Source of the DNA: Tillandsia leiboldiana
Taxonomy: Eukaryota; Streptophyta; Magnoliopsida; Poales; Bromeliaceae
Direction: 5' to 3'
Assembly: GCA_029204045.2 (NCBI GenBank)
Contig: CM055075.1
Span: forward strand, 27,790,637 to 27,854,636
Length of the DNA: 64,000 nucleotides
Below, piece by piece: positions 1 to 12,028 of the stretch. Below the pieces are notes generated by a model that was not told where the DNA came from, ran no database searches, and was given only the letters and a program-made list of their open reading frames with translations. The translations under genes were made by a program, and so were the position numbers. Numbering within the stretch: the stretch's first letter is position 1; the number at the start of each line of letters is the position of its first letter.

Positions 1-7
1 GATTAGA

Positions 8-19
8 TGGTATCAGAGC
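8..19 (+). other. Primer binding site (tRNA-iMet type)
   Basis: TGGTATCAGAGC matches the usual plant LTR-retrotransposon primer binding site, complementary to the 3' end of initiator methionine tRNA. Seven bases separate it from the window start, so the 5' LTR should end at or just before base 1. Confidence 0.85.
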
Positions 20-382
20 AATAGGAATACGATGTCTAGGTTTGGCTAGGAACGAACTCTAGGATGACTTGTGGTCACGAGAGAGCGCGGGGTTTCGGAA
101 TAGTGGTTTGGATCTTAGATGTGTTTCGTATTCGGGTTTTGAGAATCGTTGTTAGTGAAGAGTAGTCGCGGTCATGGTTTCGACCGTGGGATTGATGTTT
201 CAGTGGAGCCAGAGGGCTCAGATCCGTACTTGTGGTTCAAAGATTGACCCCGTAATGGTAGTGACATTTGGTAAAGGTTATATTATCGACATAGAGACTG
301 TGTAGGAAGGTATGTGATGTACCTTCAGATGTGAGTTGTGTCCCCAACTAGTGGTTGGCGACAGATCTATGGTATTTCGCCT

Positions 383-429
383 TTCTTTTGGTAAGCACGT
401 TGGCGGCCGACAACGTACTTCCGAAAGAA
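383..429 (+). other. Stem-loop with palindromic loop in the retroelement leader
   Basis: Arms 383-402 and 411-429 pair over about 19 positions with one bulge (392), one C/A mismatch and one G/U wobble. The 8-base loop GCGGCCGA contains the self-complementary hexamer CGGCCG (404-409). This is the shape of a retroviral dimer-initiation hairpin. The second sequence copy after the gap keeps the loop, with small differences in the stem. The functional reading is inference. Confidence 0.5.
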
Positions 430-590
430 CCGAGAAATACTCTGCCCTGTAAACGGGGAATATTCAGATTGGGTCTAAATGAGTAATTTGAGAGTTGTCA
501 ATATTTTGTGACTGATTGTCACTACTGTGAACCTGTTAGAGGCGTAATAGTGGATTAGTTAAGTTTAAGTTTCGGGGACGAAACTTCTTA

Positions 591-603
591 AAGTGGTGAG
601 TGA
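591..603 (+). other. Polypurine tract (plus-strand primer)
   Basis: A purine-rich run sits directly before the TG that opens the 3' LTR at 604, the expected place for the plus-strand primer. The second copy reads AAAGGGGTGAG at 6938-6948. One of the two copies probably carries base-call errors here. Confidence 0.6.
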
Positions 604-3600
604 TGTAGTAACCATGATTTTAAAATCCAGAATTCAGGTTTAAATAATTTTCAGAATTATTTAAATAGCAAAAATTAGTAGATAGTAGTGCAACAGTGGC
701 CCTAAAATGTCGACTTTTGATCGGGGTCTGATCTAGAAAATCCGAGATCACCATTGCGATCGTCTCGTCGAAACATAGAAGTTTCATATTCATATGTTTT
801 CGATCCGACGGTCGGATCTTCCAGAAATCAGAAATCAAAAAACGGGCCCCGCGACTTAAAGTGAATAGTAACCTTCGGTTTTTAATCCCTCGCTTTCACT
901 AATGGCCGAACCACTATCTAGAGTTTTAACCTAGAGGTATGAGTAATGGATCCTAGCTATTTTCGACGTTCTGAGCGCAATGGCACTGACGGATTTCGCG
1001 TTTGGCGACCCGAGTGCATCGAAGTGCGTGCCACGCGCTATATTGAGTCGAACTTTATGGAACGACTTTTAATCCGGGCGTCGAACGAACCAAACAAACA
1101 CGCTACCTGACAGGTCTCGACGAGCCGGACGTCGTGGCGAAGTCCGCTTCGCAAAACGGCGACCGGATTGTCTCGAAATGCGTGAAAGGTGCCGAAAAAG
1201 CGGGTATTTTGAAGAAACCTTAATATTTTATGTATCAAAATTAACAAGCTTAATTCACTAAGGTTCTGAATGCAATTGTGAGCTACAGCTGGGTCCTTAA
1301 GGCTTAGGGTTTCTTGTACAAGGGTTATTTTGCAAAATTGCAAAATCTAGCATTTATGCAAAGGTGTCTCTTGGTCTGCCCGTGGAGGTTACACGAGGTG
1401 GCTCTTGGGATTTCCTAACTCCAAGAGTTATTCCTCATAAGCCTCGATGCTGGGGTGGCCGAGGGAGATCACCCCATTGAGAAAAAAAATCCGAGTGAGA
1501 GAGAAGGGTGAGGATTGGAGAGAAGTTGCTCCAACTAGGGTTCCTGGACTTCTGGGAGTTCTTCTGCTTCCAGGTAAGCAAACCCGAGCTTGCTGGAGGC
1601 TGCGCGTGGCCGTGGAGAGAACCGGCTTCTTCCTCATCTTCTCCAACTCCGCGAGGTGAGTCCTATTGATCCAATGGTTTTTCAGACCCAAGACCTTGGA
1701 AGTATCTTCCCTATAGCCTAAGGATTATTTCCAGACCACCCATGAAATGGGAAAAGCTCCGGTTGGCCGGCGGCCAAGTTGCACCGCCGGAGCTCCGCCC
1801 CGAGCTTTCTTTGCTTACGGTGATTTTTAAATGAAAAGTAAAGTGATGGTCTTCTTCCTCTTGACCTGTTCTTGCTTCCCTCCAAATTTGGAGTGTTTTG
1901 ATGCTGTGTGGAGGTGGTGCGGAAGTGCCCTAGTTTGGGGAAGATGACCTCTTCGGCCGAGCTTGTTGCTCCCGGCGCCGGCGAGGCTTCCCACCGCCGG
2001 CCACATGTACAGGAAGCTTTATTGAGTCGAGGGGTATCCACCCATGCTTTTGCATGGCAACCATGCAGCCCGAAATGGTGGGTGCCATGGTTGACCCGAG
2101 TTTGAGGGCCGTTAATGGCGGCCGGCCGTCCGGCGATCTCCGACGACAGGGACATGGCCAGAGCTTCTCAAAAGCTTGCTAGAAAGCTTGTGGTGCTGTT
2201 CTTTGCACCTTAAAGCGGACAATAGCAAAGTTGCCATTGTTGAAGAAAGCTCGAAATGGAGCTTTGCTCCACCGCCGTCGCCGCCGTGTTTTGTTGCCGG
2301 CCACTGGCACAGAAAGTTTTCTTGAGTGATTTAGCACCTAGTTGGCCAAGTCATTTGATCCCAGATGCCTTAGGTTGCTGGTCACGAATTTCAAAGCAAT
2401 GGAGTCATCTTTTCCACCTTGCCCGCAGCCAACCATGGGTGCAAAGATGCCCCAGGCTTGCAGGAGTTGTAGAGGAAGTTATGTGGAAACTTTCCTTCCA
2501 AGTTTGAGGGCTTAAGGTGCAGAATTGGCTGAGAACCAACTCGGGGAAGTTGTTGTGAAGCTTTGTATATATGGTGCATGCCAAGTGTTTGAGGAAATGT
2601 CTCAAAGAACTTCGAGGCAGAATTAAGCTTCAAGTTGTATATCAAACTTACTCAGGAAGGTCCCCTGAGCTTGATGCTCACTTCAGATCAATCTTGATCT
2701 GTGTGGACAAGTGGTTGGTGCATTATGAACTTATGTGAGAGCAAGGGCTTGGTTCGGGTTGAACCAGCAAACCTGGGCTGCATCTAGGGCAAGCCCTGTG
2801 ATCCTGGCATTATCCAGAGATGGTTTGATATAGAAAGTTTTGTCTGGAAATATGTGGATTCAAAGATGAGTCATAACCAAGCCTTAATGCAATAATTGAT
2901 TAAAACAGTGTTAGGGTCTGTTTGGAAAATTGTAAAAGTGTACTCCTGGGTATTTTGGGGTCACTGAACGCGATGCTCGCGTTAAAAACAGAGTTGGAAG
3001 TCTCGGAGAAACAAAAATGCAAAAAGGGCTATGTTAGAGGAGAGTTTTATGACCCGAAGTTTTCCTCGGGTTCCGTGCTGCCGCAAATTGGTGAGCACGG
3101 TGTTCAGCAAGATAAATGTCACCTGCTGGAAGTGACGGTTCGTTAAAATGAATTTCCAGTAAAAAGAACGAGCGAAAACAGTGCTAAAAAGAGGTTTTAA
3201 GTTGATTTGAAACTGTTAGATTAAAAGTTAAGTTAATTCCTGAACAATATGTTTAATTCAGGTCTGTTCGATCTACATCTGGTTTCAAGTGATCTGTCGA
3301 TACAATAGTCGCCTGCGATTTATTCAGGTGGGTTTAACTTCGGTCCGAGATCTTTTCGGCCCTCGGTGTACGGTATTAGTTGGACTCTTGTTTTTGGTAA
3401 CCTAGTTTATCTTGAGCCTGTCTGCCTTTGGTTGCAATATATATTGCTGTTAGTTGCTTTGACTGATTGGCCATTTCGTAGTTGCACTCCTATGCTTGAT
3501 TATTATATTGATCTACCAATGCTTGAGCCTGCCTTCCTTTGATTCAGTTATTTGCTACGTCATACCTGCTTTATGCCTGATTATGATCTTCTTTAGTGAT

Positions 3601-3856
3601 CTTTACCATATCTGCTGATTAGTTGTTTCCAGTGGTTATATTATTGCTCTACATATTGCCATGCCTGTTTGGTCATCTGAATGTTGAGCTACCGCTGTTA
3701 TCAGTTCTATTCTGCCTTACATGATTATTCTTAGTGCCTCTGGTATTTATATCTTATCTTGGAACATTTCCATGGTTGATGAGTAAGCCTGTTTGTCCTG
3801 TCGATCAAATGATACACTGCTGAGCACATAGATTTGTTTAACTGATGTTTTTACCG

Positions 3857-3997
3857 AGCTTCGTAGGGTCGCCGGAGTCTGTTCTTGTTTGATAGGACAA
3901 AGGCAATTGCTCTGCGAGGTTTGGAAACCCAAGCTTCGTAGTGTCGCCTGAGTCTGTTCTTGTTTGATAGGACGAGGGCAATGCTCTTCGGGGTGTG
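3857..3997 (+). repeat. 75-bp tandem repeat inside the LTR
   Basis: Two imperfect units start with AGCTTCGTAG at 3857 and 3932 (period 75). Both contain the stretch gtctgttcttgtttgatagg. The same pair occurs in the second LTR copy at about 10199-10339. Confidence 0.8.
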
Positions 3998-5022
3998 GAC
4001 TTTTCAAAACAGTTTTCTTAAAAATATGTGTTTAAGTTTTGTATTATTTGGTTGGTCTGCATGATTGAGTTGAGTTTTTCGGTTGAGCTTATGCTGAGTT
4101 GAGATTTGCCTTGGTCTTGCATATGAGTTGAGATTCAGTTGATTTGATTATTGCATCCCAGTGGGGATTTCCCGGCTTGTTGCCGATTACCCGGTCAGTG
4201 GACCGCCAGTTTGAGCATTTGCACATGATTCGCCCGCACCGTTGTTCTTCACGTACACTAGCGGACTGATCCCCCGTAGCGGTGTACTTTACCGGTAAAG
4301 TGGTTAGCTGAGGCAACCCGTGACCCTAGTTTGGGGAATGTCACCAGGTGGTGCCAAGTGGGCAGCCTTGCCTGAGGTCTTGTGAAGGCCAATATGGTAG
4401 CTTGTGATTGGGTCTTTGTGTTTCATTTATTTGATGCATGTGTTGTTAAGTTGCTTTAACAAGCCTCCTTGATTCTTTGATCTGGCTTCTAGTTATCTGC
4501 CTGTATATGATTCTTTGTGATGCCTTTGATTATAGTTTCATTGTTATCTTGCTGATGTCCTACTCCTTGATGCGTTGATTATCCTAATACATGTTTGTCC
4601 TGTTTTAAATTCTGGTAAAATTATCTACCATGCTCGTGCCCAGATTATAAGTTTTGCTTTCTTTACAGCACCAGTTATATATCTGCTTTACCCTAACCCC
4701 TGATTATTACTATCCTCTAGTATTGTATACCAGTAGGTACGATCTGCTATTTCTCGGCTCGTCGTGCCCACTGGGATACACTCCGGTGTGTCTCACACCC
4801 TCGGGTGACTGTTTTTCAGGCCGAGCGGGTGCTGGGATGTCGGGACGTGTTGGTGAGATTCCGTGTTAGATGTTGACCCTGAACAGCCGAAAGTTCATGT
4901 ATTATTTGATGTTAAAGGAAAGAGTTGTAATTCAGATGTAAATAATTGTAAAGTTAATTGTAACTTTTGCATGTAGTTGTACGTAGTTAGTACTCTGATG
5001 ATTGTTGCCAAGCTAGCCGTGC

Positions 5023-5072
5023 ATATATAGAAAAGGCTCAATTCCATTGGGGATTGGGACTCTTCTATATAT
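5023..5072 (+). other. Hairpin near the 3' end of the LTR
   Basis: Arms 5023-5045 and 5049-5072 are near-perfect inverted repeats, beginning ATATATAGAA and ending TTCTATATAT, around a loop of a few bases. The structure lies about 95 bases before the LTR end and shortly before the A-run. It could mark the R/U5 region or RNA 3'-end formation; that role is inference. Confidence 0.5.
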
Positions 5073-5426
5073 GTGGCGGTCTGTCATTGCCCTGGTTGTT
5101 TTTGCAACTCTGATTTAAAAAAAAAAAAAAAAATTTATACACTAGTTTTTGGACTCGGGGCGTGACACCCTCTTACTTCTTTCTTAAATACCATCCCACG
5201 TCTACCGAGACATCATCTCTCATTTCATTATTACATAATAAAGTTTGAGGGTAAAAAGGTTATTTAAAACAACTAATACTCTTTATTTTTCTTATTCCTC
5301 ATTATTATACCAAACACAAAATCTCTTATCTCTGGAACCATTCCAAACGTTTTTTTACACTAGTTTCGTATTTTATACTTATCCCTAGAATAGCTAGTTT
5401 TGTCTTATTCCGTTACCAAACGGGCC

Positions 5427-5560
5427 CCTAGGATATAGTGGGTGGTTGGTTGAATAGTAAAAATCTTAGGGGACCACTATAATCTCAACCACACATCCTT
5501 TCATCCAAGGGCTAGAAATTTGGTAACACCAATTGCTTAGTACTATCGATAGTATTTTAG
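5427..5560. mobile_element. Partial MITE, CTATCGATAG family
   Basis: The right half matches the complete element at 52114-52335: ggttggttgaatagtaaaaa, then caccaattgctt, then the end CTATCGATAGTATTTTAG. The left terminal repeat is absent. The equivalent copy after the gap is 11771-11903. Confidence 0.6.
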
Positions 5561-5676
5561 CTGGACTCTCTCTCTCTCTTCTTCTCTCCTCTCTCTTCTC
5601 TCTCTCTCTTATATATTATATATCTATTTATATATCTATATATATACACACTATAATGTTATGAGTAAATCTTTCT

Positions 5677-5828
5677 CCTCATAAAATTTATCCTTGGGAA
5701 GGAATGTGCGGTTGGATTACGTAATTAATAGGATTACTATTTCACTAACAATCCATCCAACAACCTAGGGGGACACTCTCATCTAACCGCACCATTTCTT
5801 CATCTAGGGCGAACAAAGTTTGAGTAAA
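5677..5828. mobile_element. Foldback MITE (error-rich copy)
   Basis: This is the counterpart of the better-preserved 12029-12190 element, with a central GTGCGGTT / AACCGCAC inverted pair. Several bases are missing relative to that copy. Confidence 0.5.
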
Positions 5829-6034
5829 AAGGGGTTTATACTTAAAAATAAAGTAGCTCTACGCTATCTATATATATAATATAATAAATATATATAGATC
5901 TATATCAGATAATATATATAAATATATATGTAGTGTTTATATATTTAATCGTATAAGACTAACTATATTGTGAATTTTATTATTGAATTGTATTGGAATC
6001 ACTGAGGGTGGTGAAGGTGTGATGAGAGAGTTTA

Positions 6035-6079
<45 letters not shown>

Positions 6080-6089
6080 TTATATATAT

Positions 6090-6287
6090 ATATATATTAA
6101 AAGTATAAGTCTCCTATGCATTGTGAATTTTTACCATTGAATTTGTATAGAATTTGTGCTTTGTAAAATCAACTAAAAAGGAGAGAATAAAAACGTACAA
6201 TAGCACAAATTCAAGATAAAATTAAATGATACAAAAAATTTATAAGTTAGTTAGATTTGTATTTTTGAAAGCATAAAACTTGCCTCT
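6090..6287. mobile_element. AT-rich foldback MITE next to (TA)n (error-rich copy)
   Basis: Long imperfect inverted repeats with the core tgaatttttaccattgaattt are flanked by (TA)n at 6042-6098 and (CT)n(TA)n at 6292-6324. It is the counterpart of 12465-12651 and belongs to the same family as 39751-39944 and 40010-40197. Confidence 0.5.
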
Positions 6288-6293
6288 CTTCTC

Positions 6294-6324
<31 letters not shown>

Positions 6325-6400
6325 AAATTGAGTTTATATATTTTTAAAATTATTAAGTCATTGGTGCTAAGAATTTAAGGTTTTTGGATAAAAGGATGTG

Positions 6401-6500
6401 NNNNNNNNNNNNNNNNNNNNNNNNNNNNNNNNNNNNNNNNNNNNNNNNNNNNNNNNNNNNNNNNNNNNNNNNNNNNNNNNNNNNNNNNNNNNNNNNNNNN
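6401..6500. other. Assembly gap of exactly 100 N
   Basis: A run of 100 N, the usual placeholder for a gap of unknown size. Both flanks carry the same roughly 6.25-kb sequence in direct orientation (about 149-6400 and 6501-12778). The gap is best explained as two overlapping contig ends left unmerged. Any reading frame drawn across it is meaningless. Confidence 0.95.
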
Positions 6501-6950
6501 GTTGTAGTGAAGAGTAGTCGCGGTCATGGTTTCGACGTGGGTGATGTTTCATTGGAGCAGGAGGGCTCAGGAATCCGTAATTTGTGGTTCAAAATTGACC
6601 CGTAATGGTAGTGCATTGGGTTGAAGGTTATATTATCGACATAGAGACTGTGTAGGAAGGTATGTGAGCAATGAGATGTGGGTTGTTTTGTCCCAAAAAC
6701 TAGGGGTTGGCGAAGATCTATGGTATTTCGCCTTTCTTTTGGTAAGCCCGTTGGCGGCCGACACAACGTACTTCCGAAAGAAAGAGAATAATCTGCCTGA
6801 AAGGGGAATATTAGATTGGGTCTAAATGAGTAATTTGAGAGTTGTCAATATTTTGTGACTGATTGTCATACTTGAACCTGTTTAGAGGCGTAATAGTGGA
6901 TTAGTTAAGTTTAAGTTTCGGTGGACGAAAATTCTTAAAGGGGTGAGTGA
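6501..6950 (+). mobile_element. Second sequence copy of the element's internal region
   Basis: Matches 149-603, including the palindromic-loop hairpin and the purine tract, but with many one-base insertions and losses. These are densest right after the gap, as expected of a low-coverage contig end. Confidence 0.75.
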
Positions 6951-9900
6951 TGTAGTAACCATGTTTTAAAATCCAGAATTCAGGTTTAAATAATTGCAGA
7001 ATTATTTAAATAGCAAAAATAAGTAGATAGTAGTGCACCAGTGGCCCAAAAACATGTCGACTTTTGATCCGGGTCTGATCTTAGAAAATCGAGATCACCA
7101 TTGCGATCGTCTCGTAGAAACATAGAAGTTTCATATTCATATGTTTCGATTCCGACGGGTCGGATCTTCCAGAAATCAGAATCAAAAAACGGGCCCCGCG
7201 ACTTAAAGTGAATAGTAAACCCTCGGTTTTTAATCCCTCGCTTTCACTAATGGCAGAACCACTAGTAGAGTTTTAACCTAGAGGATGAGTAATGGATCTA
7301 GCTATTTTCGACGTTCTGAGCGCAATGGCATGACGGATTTCGCGTTGGGCGACCCGAGTGCATCGAAGTGCGTGCAGCGCTATATTGAGTCGAACTTTAT
7401 GGAACGACTTTTAATCCGGGGTTTCGAAAGAACAAACAAACACACTACCTGAAGGTCTCGACGAGACGGACGTCGTGGCGAAGTCCGCTTCGCAAAACGG
7501 CGACCGGATTGTCTCGAAATGCGTGAAAGGTGCCGAAAAAAGAGGGTTATTTTTGAAAGAAACCTTAATATTTTATGTATCAAAATTAACAAGCTTAATT
7601 CACTAAGGTTCTGAATGCAATTGTGAGTACAGGGCTGGGTCTTAAGGCTTAGGGTTTCTTGTACAAGGGTTATTTTGCAAAATTGCAAATCTAGCATTTA
7701 TGCAAAGGTGTCTCTTGGTCTGCCCGTGGAGGTTAACGAGGTGGTCTCTTGGGATTTCCTAACTCCCAAGAGTTATTCCTAATAAGCCTCGGATGCTGGG
7801 GTGGCCGAGGGGAGATCACCCATTGAGAAAAAAATAAATCCGAGTGAGAGAGAAGGGTGAGGATTGGAGAGAAGTTGCTCCAACTAGGGTTCCTGGACTT
7901 CTGGGAGTTCTTCTGCTTCCAGGTAAGCAAACCCGAGCTTGCTGGAGGCTGCGCGTGGCCGTGGAGAGAACCGGCTTCTTCCTCATTTCTCCAACTCCGG
8001 CGAGGTGAGTCCTATTGATCCAATGGTTTTTCAGACCAAGACCTTGGAGTATCTTCCCTATAGCCTAAGGATTATTTCAGACACCCATGAAATGGGAAAA
8101 GCTCCGGTTGGCCGGCGGCCAAGTTGCACCGCCGGAGCTCCGCCCCGAGCTTTCTTTGCTTCGGTGATTTTTAATGAAAAGTAAAGTGATGGTCTTCTTC
8201 CTCTTGACCTGTTCTTGCTTCCCTCCAAATTTGGAGTGTTTTGATGCTGTGTGGAGGTGGTGCGGAAGTGCCCTAGTTTTGGGGAAGATGACCTCTTCGG
8301 CCGAGCTTGTTGCTCCGGCGCCGGCGAGGCTTCCCACCGCCGGCCACATGTACAGGAAGCTTTATTGAGTCGAGGGGTATCCACCCATGCTTTTGCATGG
8401 CAACCATGCAGCCCGAAATGGTGGGTGCCATGGTTGACCCGAGTTTGAGGCCGTTAATGGCGGCCGGCCGTCCGGCGATCTCCGACGGACAGGGACATGG
8501 CCAGAGCTTCTCAAAAGCTTGCTAGAAAGCTTGTGGTGCTGTTCTTTGCACCTTAAAGCGGACAATAGCAAAGTTGCCATTGTTGAAGAAAGCTCGAAAT
8601 GGAGCTTTGCTCCACCGCCGTCGCCGCCGTGTTTTGTTGCGGCCACTGGCACAGAAAGTTTTCTTGAGTGATTTAGCACCTAGTTGGCCAAGTCATTTGA
8701 TCCCAGATGCCTTAGGTTGCTGGTCACGAATTTCAAAGCAATGGAGTCATCTTTTCCACCTGCCCGCAGCCAACCATGGGTGCAAAGATGCCCCAGGCTT
8801 GCAGGAGTTGTAGAGGAAGTTATGTGGAAACTTTCCTTCCAAGTTTGAGGGCTTAAGGTGCAGAATTGGCTGAGAACCAACTCGGGGAAGTTGTTGTGAA
8901 GCTTTGTATATATGGTGCATGCCAAGTGTTTGAGGAAATGTCTCAAAGAACTTCGAGGCAGAATTAAGCTTCAAGTTGTATATCAAACTTACTCAGGAAG
9001 GTCCCTGAGCTTGATGCTCACTTCAGATCAATCTTGATCTGTGTGGACAAGTGGTTGGTGCATTATGAACTTATGTGAGAGCAAGGGCTTGGTTCGGGTT
9101 GAACCAGCAAACCTGGGCTGCATCTAGGGCAAGCCCTGTGATCCTGGCATTATCCAGAGATGGTTTGATATAGAAAGTTTTGTCTGGAAATATGTGGATT
9201 CAAAGATGAGTCATAACCAAGCCTTAATGCAATAATTGATTAAAAACAGTGTTAGGGTCTGTTTGGAAAATTGTAAAAGTGTACTCCTGGGTATTTTGGG
9301 GTCACTGAACGCGATGCTCGCGTTAAAAACAGAGTTGGAAGTCTCGGAGAAACAAAAATGCAAAAAGGGCTATGTTAGAGGAGAGTTTTATGACCCGAAG
9401 TTTTCCTCGGGTTCCGTGCTGCCGCAAATTGGTGAGCACGGTGTTCAGCAAGATAAATGTCACCTGCTGGAAGTGACGGTTCGTTAAAATGAATTTCCAG
9501 TAAAAAGAACGAGCGAAAACAGTGCTAAAAAGAGGTTTTAAGTTGATTTGAAACTGTTAGATTAAAAGTTAAGTTAATTCCTGAACAATATGTTTAATTC
9601 AGGTCTGTTCGATCTACATCTGGTTTTCAAGTGATCTGTCGATACAAATAGTCGCCTGCGATTTATCAGGTGGGTTTAACTTCGGTCCGAGATCTTTTCG
9701 GCCCTCGGTGTACGGTATTAGTTGGACTCTTGTTTTTGGTAACCTAGTTTATCTTGAGCCTGTCTGCCTTTGGTTGCAATATATATTGCTGTTAGTTGCT
9801 TTGACTGATTGGCCATTTCGTAGTTGCACTCCTATGCTTGATTATTATATTGATCTACCAATGCTTGAGCCTGCCTTCCTTTGATTCAGTTATTTGCTAC

Positions 9901-11511
9901 GTCATACCTGCTTTATGCCTGATTATGATCTTCTTTAGTGATCTTTACCATATCTGCTGATTAGTTGTTTCCAGTGGTTATATTATTGCTCTACATATTG
10001 CCATGCCTGTTTGGTCATCTGAATGTTGAGCTACGCCTGTTATCAGTTCTATTCTGCCTTACATGATTATTCTTAGTGCCTCTGGTATTTATATCTTATC
10101 TTGGAACATTTCCATGGTTGATGAGTAAGCCTGTTTGTCCTGTCGATCAAATGATACACTGCTGAGCACATAGATTTGTTTAACTGATGTTTTTACCGAG
10201 CTTCGTAGGGTCGCCGGAGTCTGTTCTTGTTTGATAGGACAAAGGCAATTGCTCTGCGAGGTTTGGAAACCCAAGCTTCGTAGTGTCGCCTGAGTCTGTT
10301 CTTGTTTGATAGGACGAGGGCAATGCTCTTCGGGGTGTGGACTTTTCAAAACAGTTTTCTTAAAATATGTGTTTAAGTTTTGTATTATTTGGTTGGTCTG
10401 CATGATTGAGTTGAGTTTTTCGGTTGAGCTTATGCTGAGTTGAGATTTGCCTTGGTCTTGCATATGAGTTGAGATTCAGTTGATTTGATTATTGCATCCC
10501 AGTGGGGATTTCCCGGCTTGTTGCCGATTACCCGGTCAGTGGACCGCCAGTTTGAGCATTTGCACATGATTCGCCCGCACCGTTGTTCTTCACGTACACT
10601 AGCGGACTGATCCCCCGTAGCGGTGTACTTTACCGGTAAAGTGGTTAGCTGAGGCAACCCGTGACCCTAGTTTGGGGAATGTCAACCAGGTGGTGCCAAG
10701 TGGGCAGCCTTGCCTGAGGTCTTGTGAAGGCCAATATGGTAGCTTGTGATTGGGTCTTTGTGTTTTCATTTATTTGATGCATGTGTTGTTAAGTTGCTTT
10801 AACAAGCCTCCTTGATTCTTTGATCTGGCTTCTAGTTATCTGCCTGTATATGATTCTTTGTGATGCCTTTGATTATAGTTTCATTGTTATCTTGCTGATT
10901 GTCCTACTCCTTGATGCGTTGATTATCCTAATACATGTTTGTCCTGTTTTAAATTCTGGTAAAATTATCTACCATGCTCGTGCCCAGATTATAAGTTTTG
11001 CTTTCTTTACAGCACCAGTTATATATCTGCTTTACCCTAACCCCTGATTATTACTATCCTCTAGTATTGTATACCAGTAGGTACGATCTGCTATTTCTCG
11101 GCTCGTCGTGCCCACTGGGATACACTCCGGTGTGTCTCACACCCTCGGGTGACTGTTTTTCAGGCCGAGCGGGTGCTGGGATGTCGGGACGTGTTGGTGA
11201 GATTCCGTGTTAGATGTTGACCCTGAACAGCCGAAAGTTCATGTATTATTTGATGTTAAAGGAAAGAGTTGTAATTCAGATGTAAATAATTGTAAAGTTA
11301 ATTGTAACTTTTGCATGTAGTTGTACGTAGTTAGTACTCTGATGATTGTTGCCAAGCTAGCCGTGCATATATAGAAAAGGCTCAATTCCATTGGGGATTG
11401 GGACTCTTCTATATATGTGGCGGTCTGTCATTGCCCTGGTTGTTTTTGCAACTCTGATTTAAAAAAAAAAAAAAAAATTTATACACTAGTTTTTGGACTC
11501 GGGGCGTGACA
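6951..11511 (+). mobile_element. Second sequence copy of the 3' LTR
   Basis: TGTAGTAACC to GGGCGTGACA, about 4561 bp against 4564 bp in the first copy. The two are nearly identical, differing mainly by single-base indels. The same bases (ccctcttac) follow both, so the flanking genomic DNA is repeated too. That points to one genomic locus represented twice rather than to two insertions. Confidence 0.8.
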
Positions 11512-12028
11512 CCCTCTTACTTCTTTCTTAAATACCATCCCACGTCTACCGAGACATCATCTCTCATTTCATTATTACATAATAAAGTTTGAGGGTAAAA
11601 AGGTTATTTAAAACAACTAATACTCTTTATTTTTCTTATTCCTCATTATTATACCAAACACAAAATCTCTTATCTCTGGAACCATTCCAAACGTTTTTTT
11701 ACACTAGTTTCGTATTTTATACTTATCCCTAGAATAGCTAGTTTTGTCTTATTCCGTTACCAAACGGGCCCCTAGGATATAGTGGGTGGTTGGTTGAATA
11801 GTAAAAATCTTAGGGGACCACTATAATCTCAACCACACATCCTTTCATCCAAGGGCTAGAAATTTGGTAACACCACATTGCTTCGTCCTATCGATAGTAT
11901 TTTGAGGCTGGACTCTCTCTCTCTCTCTCTTCTTCTCTCTCCTCTCTCTCTCTCTCTCTATCTATCTATATATATATATATATACTAATATATATACACA
12001 CACTTACTGTTATGAGTAAAATCTTTTC

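Larger units (their letters stand above)
1..603 (+). mobile_element. LTR retrotransposon internal region, short and non-coding
   Basis: The window opens just inside a 5' LTR that lies upstream of base 1. A tRNA-iMet-type primer binding site is at 8-19, and a purine-rich tract (591-603) precedes the LTR start at 604. The segment just before that tract (about 571-590, ttcggggacgaaacttctta) resembles the pol-end/PPT context of plant del/Tekay Ty3-gypsy elements. Only about 600 bases separate primer site and purine tract. I see no gag, protease, reverse transcriptase, RNase H or integrase in any frame, so the element is non-autonomous or internally deleted. The family assignment rests on these short signatures and on the long LTR. 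Confidence 0.75.
604..5167 (+). mobile_element. 3' LTR of the del/Tekay-like element (first sequence copy)
   Basis: The LTR begins TGTAGTAACC and ends GGGCGTGACA, giving canonical TG...CA ends and a length of about 4564 bp. Long LTRs of this kind are typical of del/Tekay Ty3-gypsy elements. It holds a 75-bp tandem repeat (3857-3997), a hairpin near the 3' end (5023-5072) and an A-run at 5117-5133. Open frames inside it are short, differ between the two sequence copies and match no protein I recognise. The 5 bases after the LTR (ccctc) should be the target-site duplication, but the partner lies outside the window. Confidence 0.8.
5168..6400. repeat. Element flank with MITEs and microsatellites, up to the gap
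   Basis: AT-rich DNA holding MITE-like foldbacks (5427-5560, 5677-5828, 6090-6287) separated by (CT)n and (TA)n runs. No gene is visible. The sequence is collinear with 11512-12778 but carries many single-base losses and shortened microsatellites, increasingly so towards the gap. Confidence 0.7.

Noticed and set aside
3857..3997. Possible CRISPR-like direct repeats
   Set aside because: Only two long diverged units in a plant LTR; no array and no organismal basis.
1038..4869. Many frames of 60-145 codons inside the LTR
   Set aside because: They change or break between the two nearly identical LTR copies, overlap on both strands and match no protein family.
6367..6605. Open frames running through the N gap on both strands
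   Set aside because: Their middle is undetermined sequence; they are artefacts of the gap.
10089..10463. 124-codon minus-strand frame in the second LTR copy
   Set aside because: It crosses the 75-bp tandem repeat and is shorter in the first copy (86 codons at 3747-4007), so it is open by chance.
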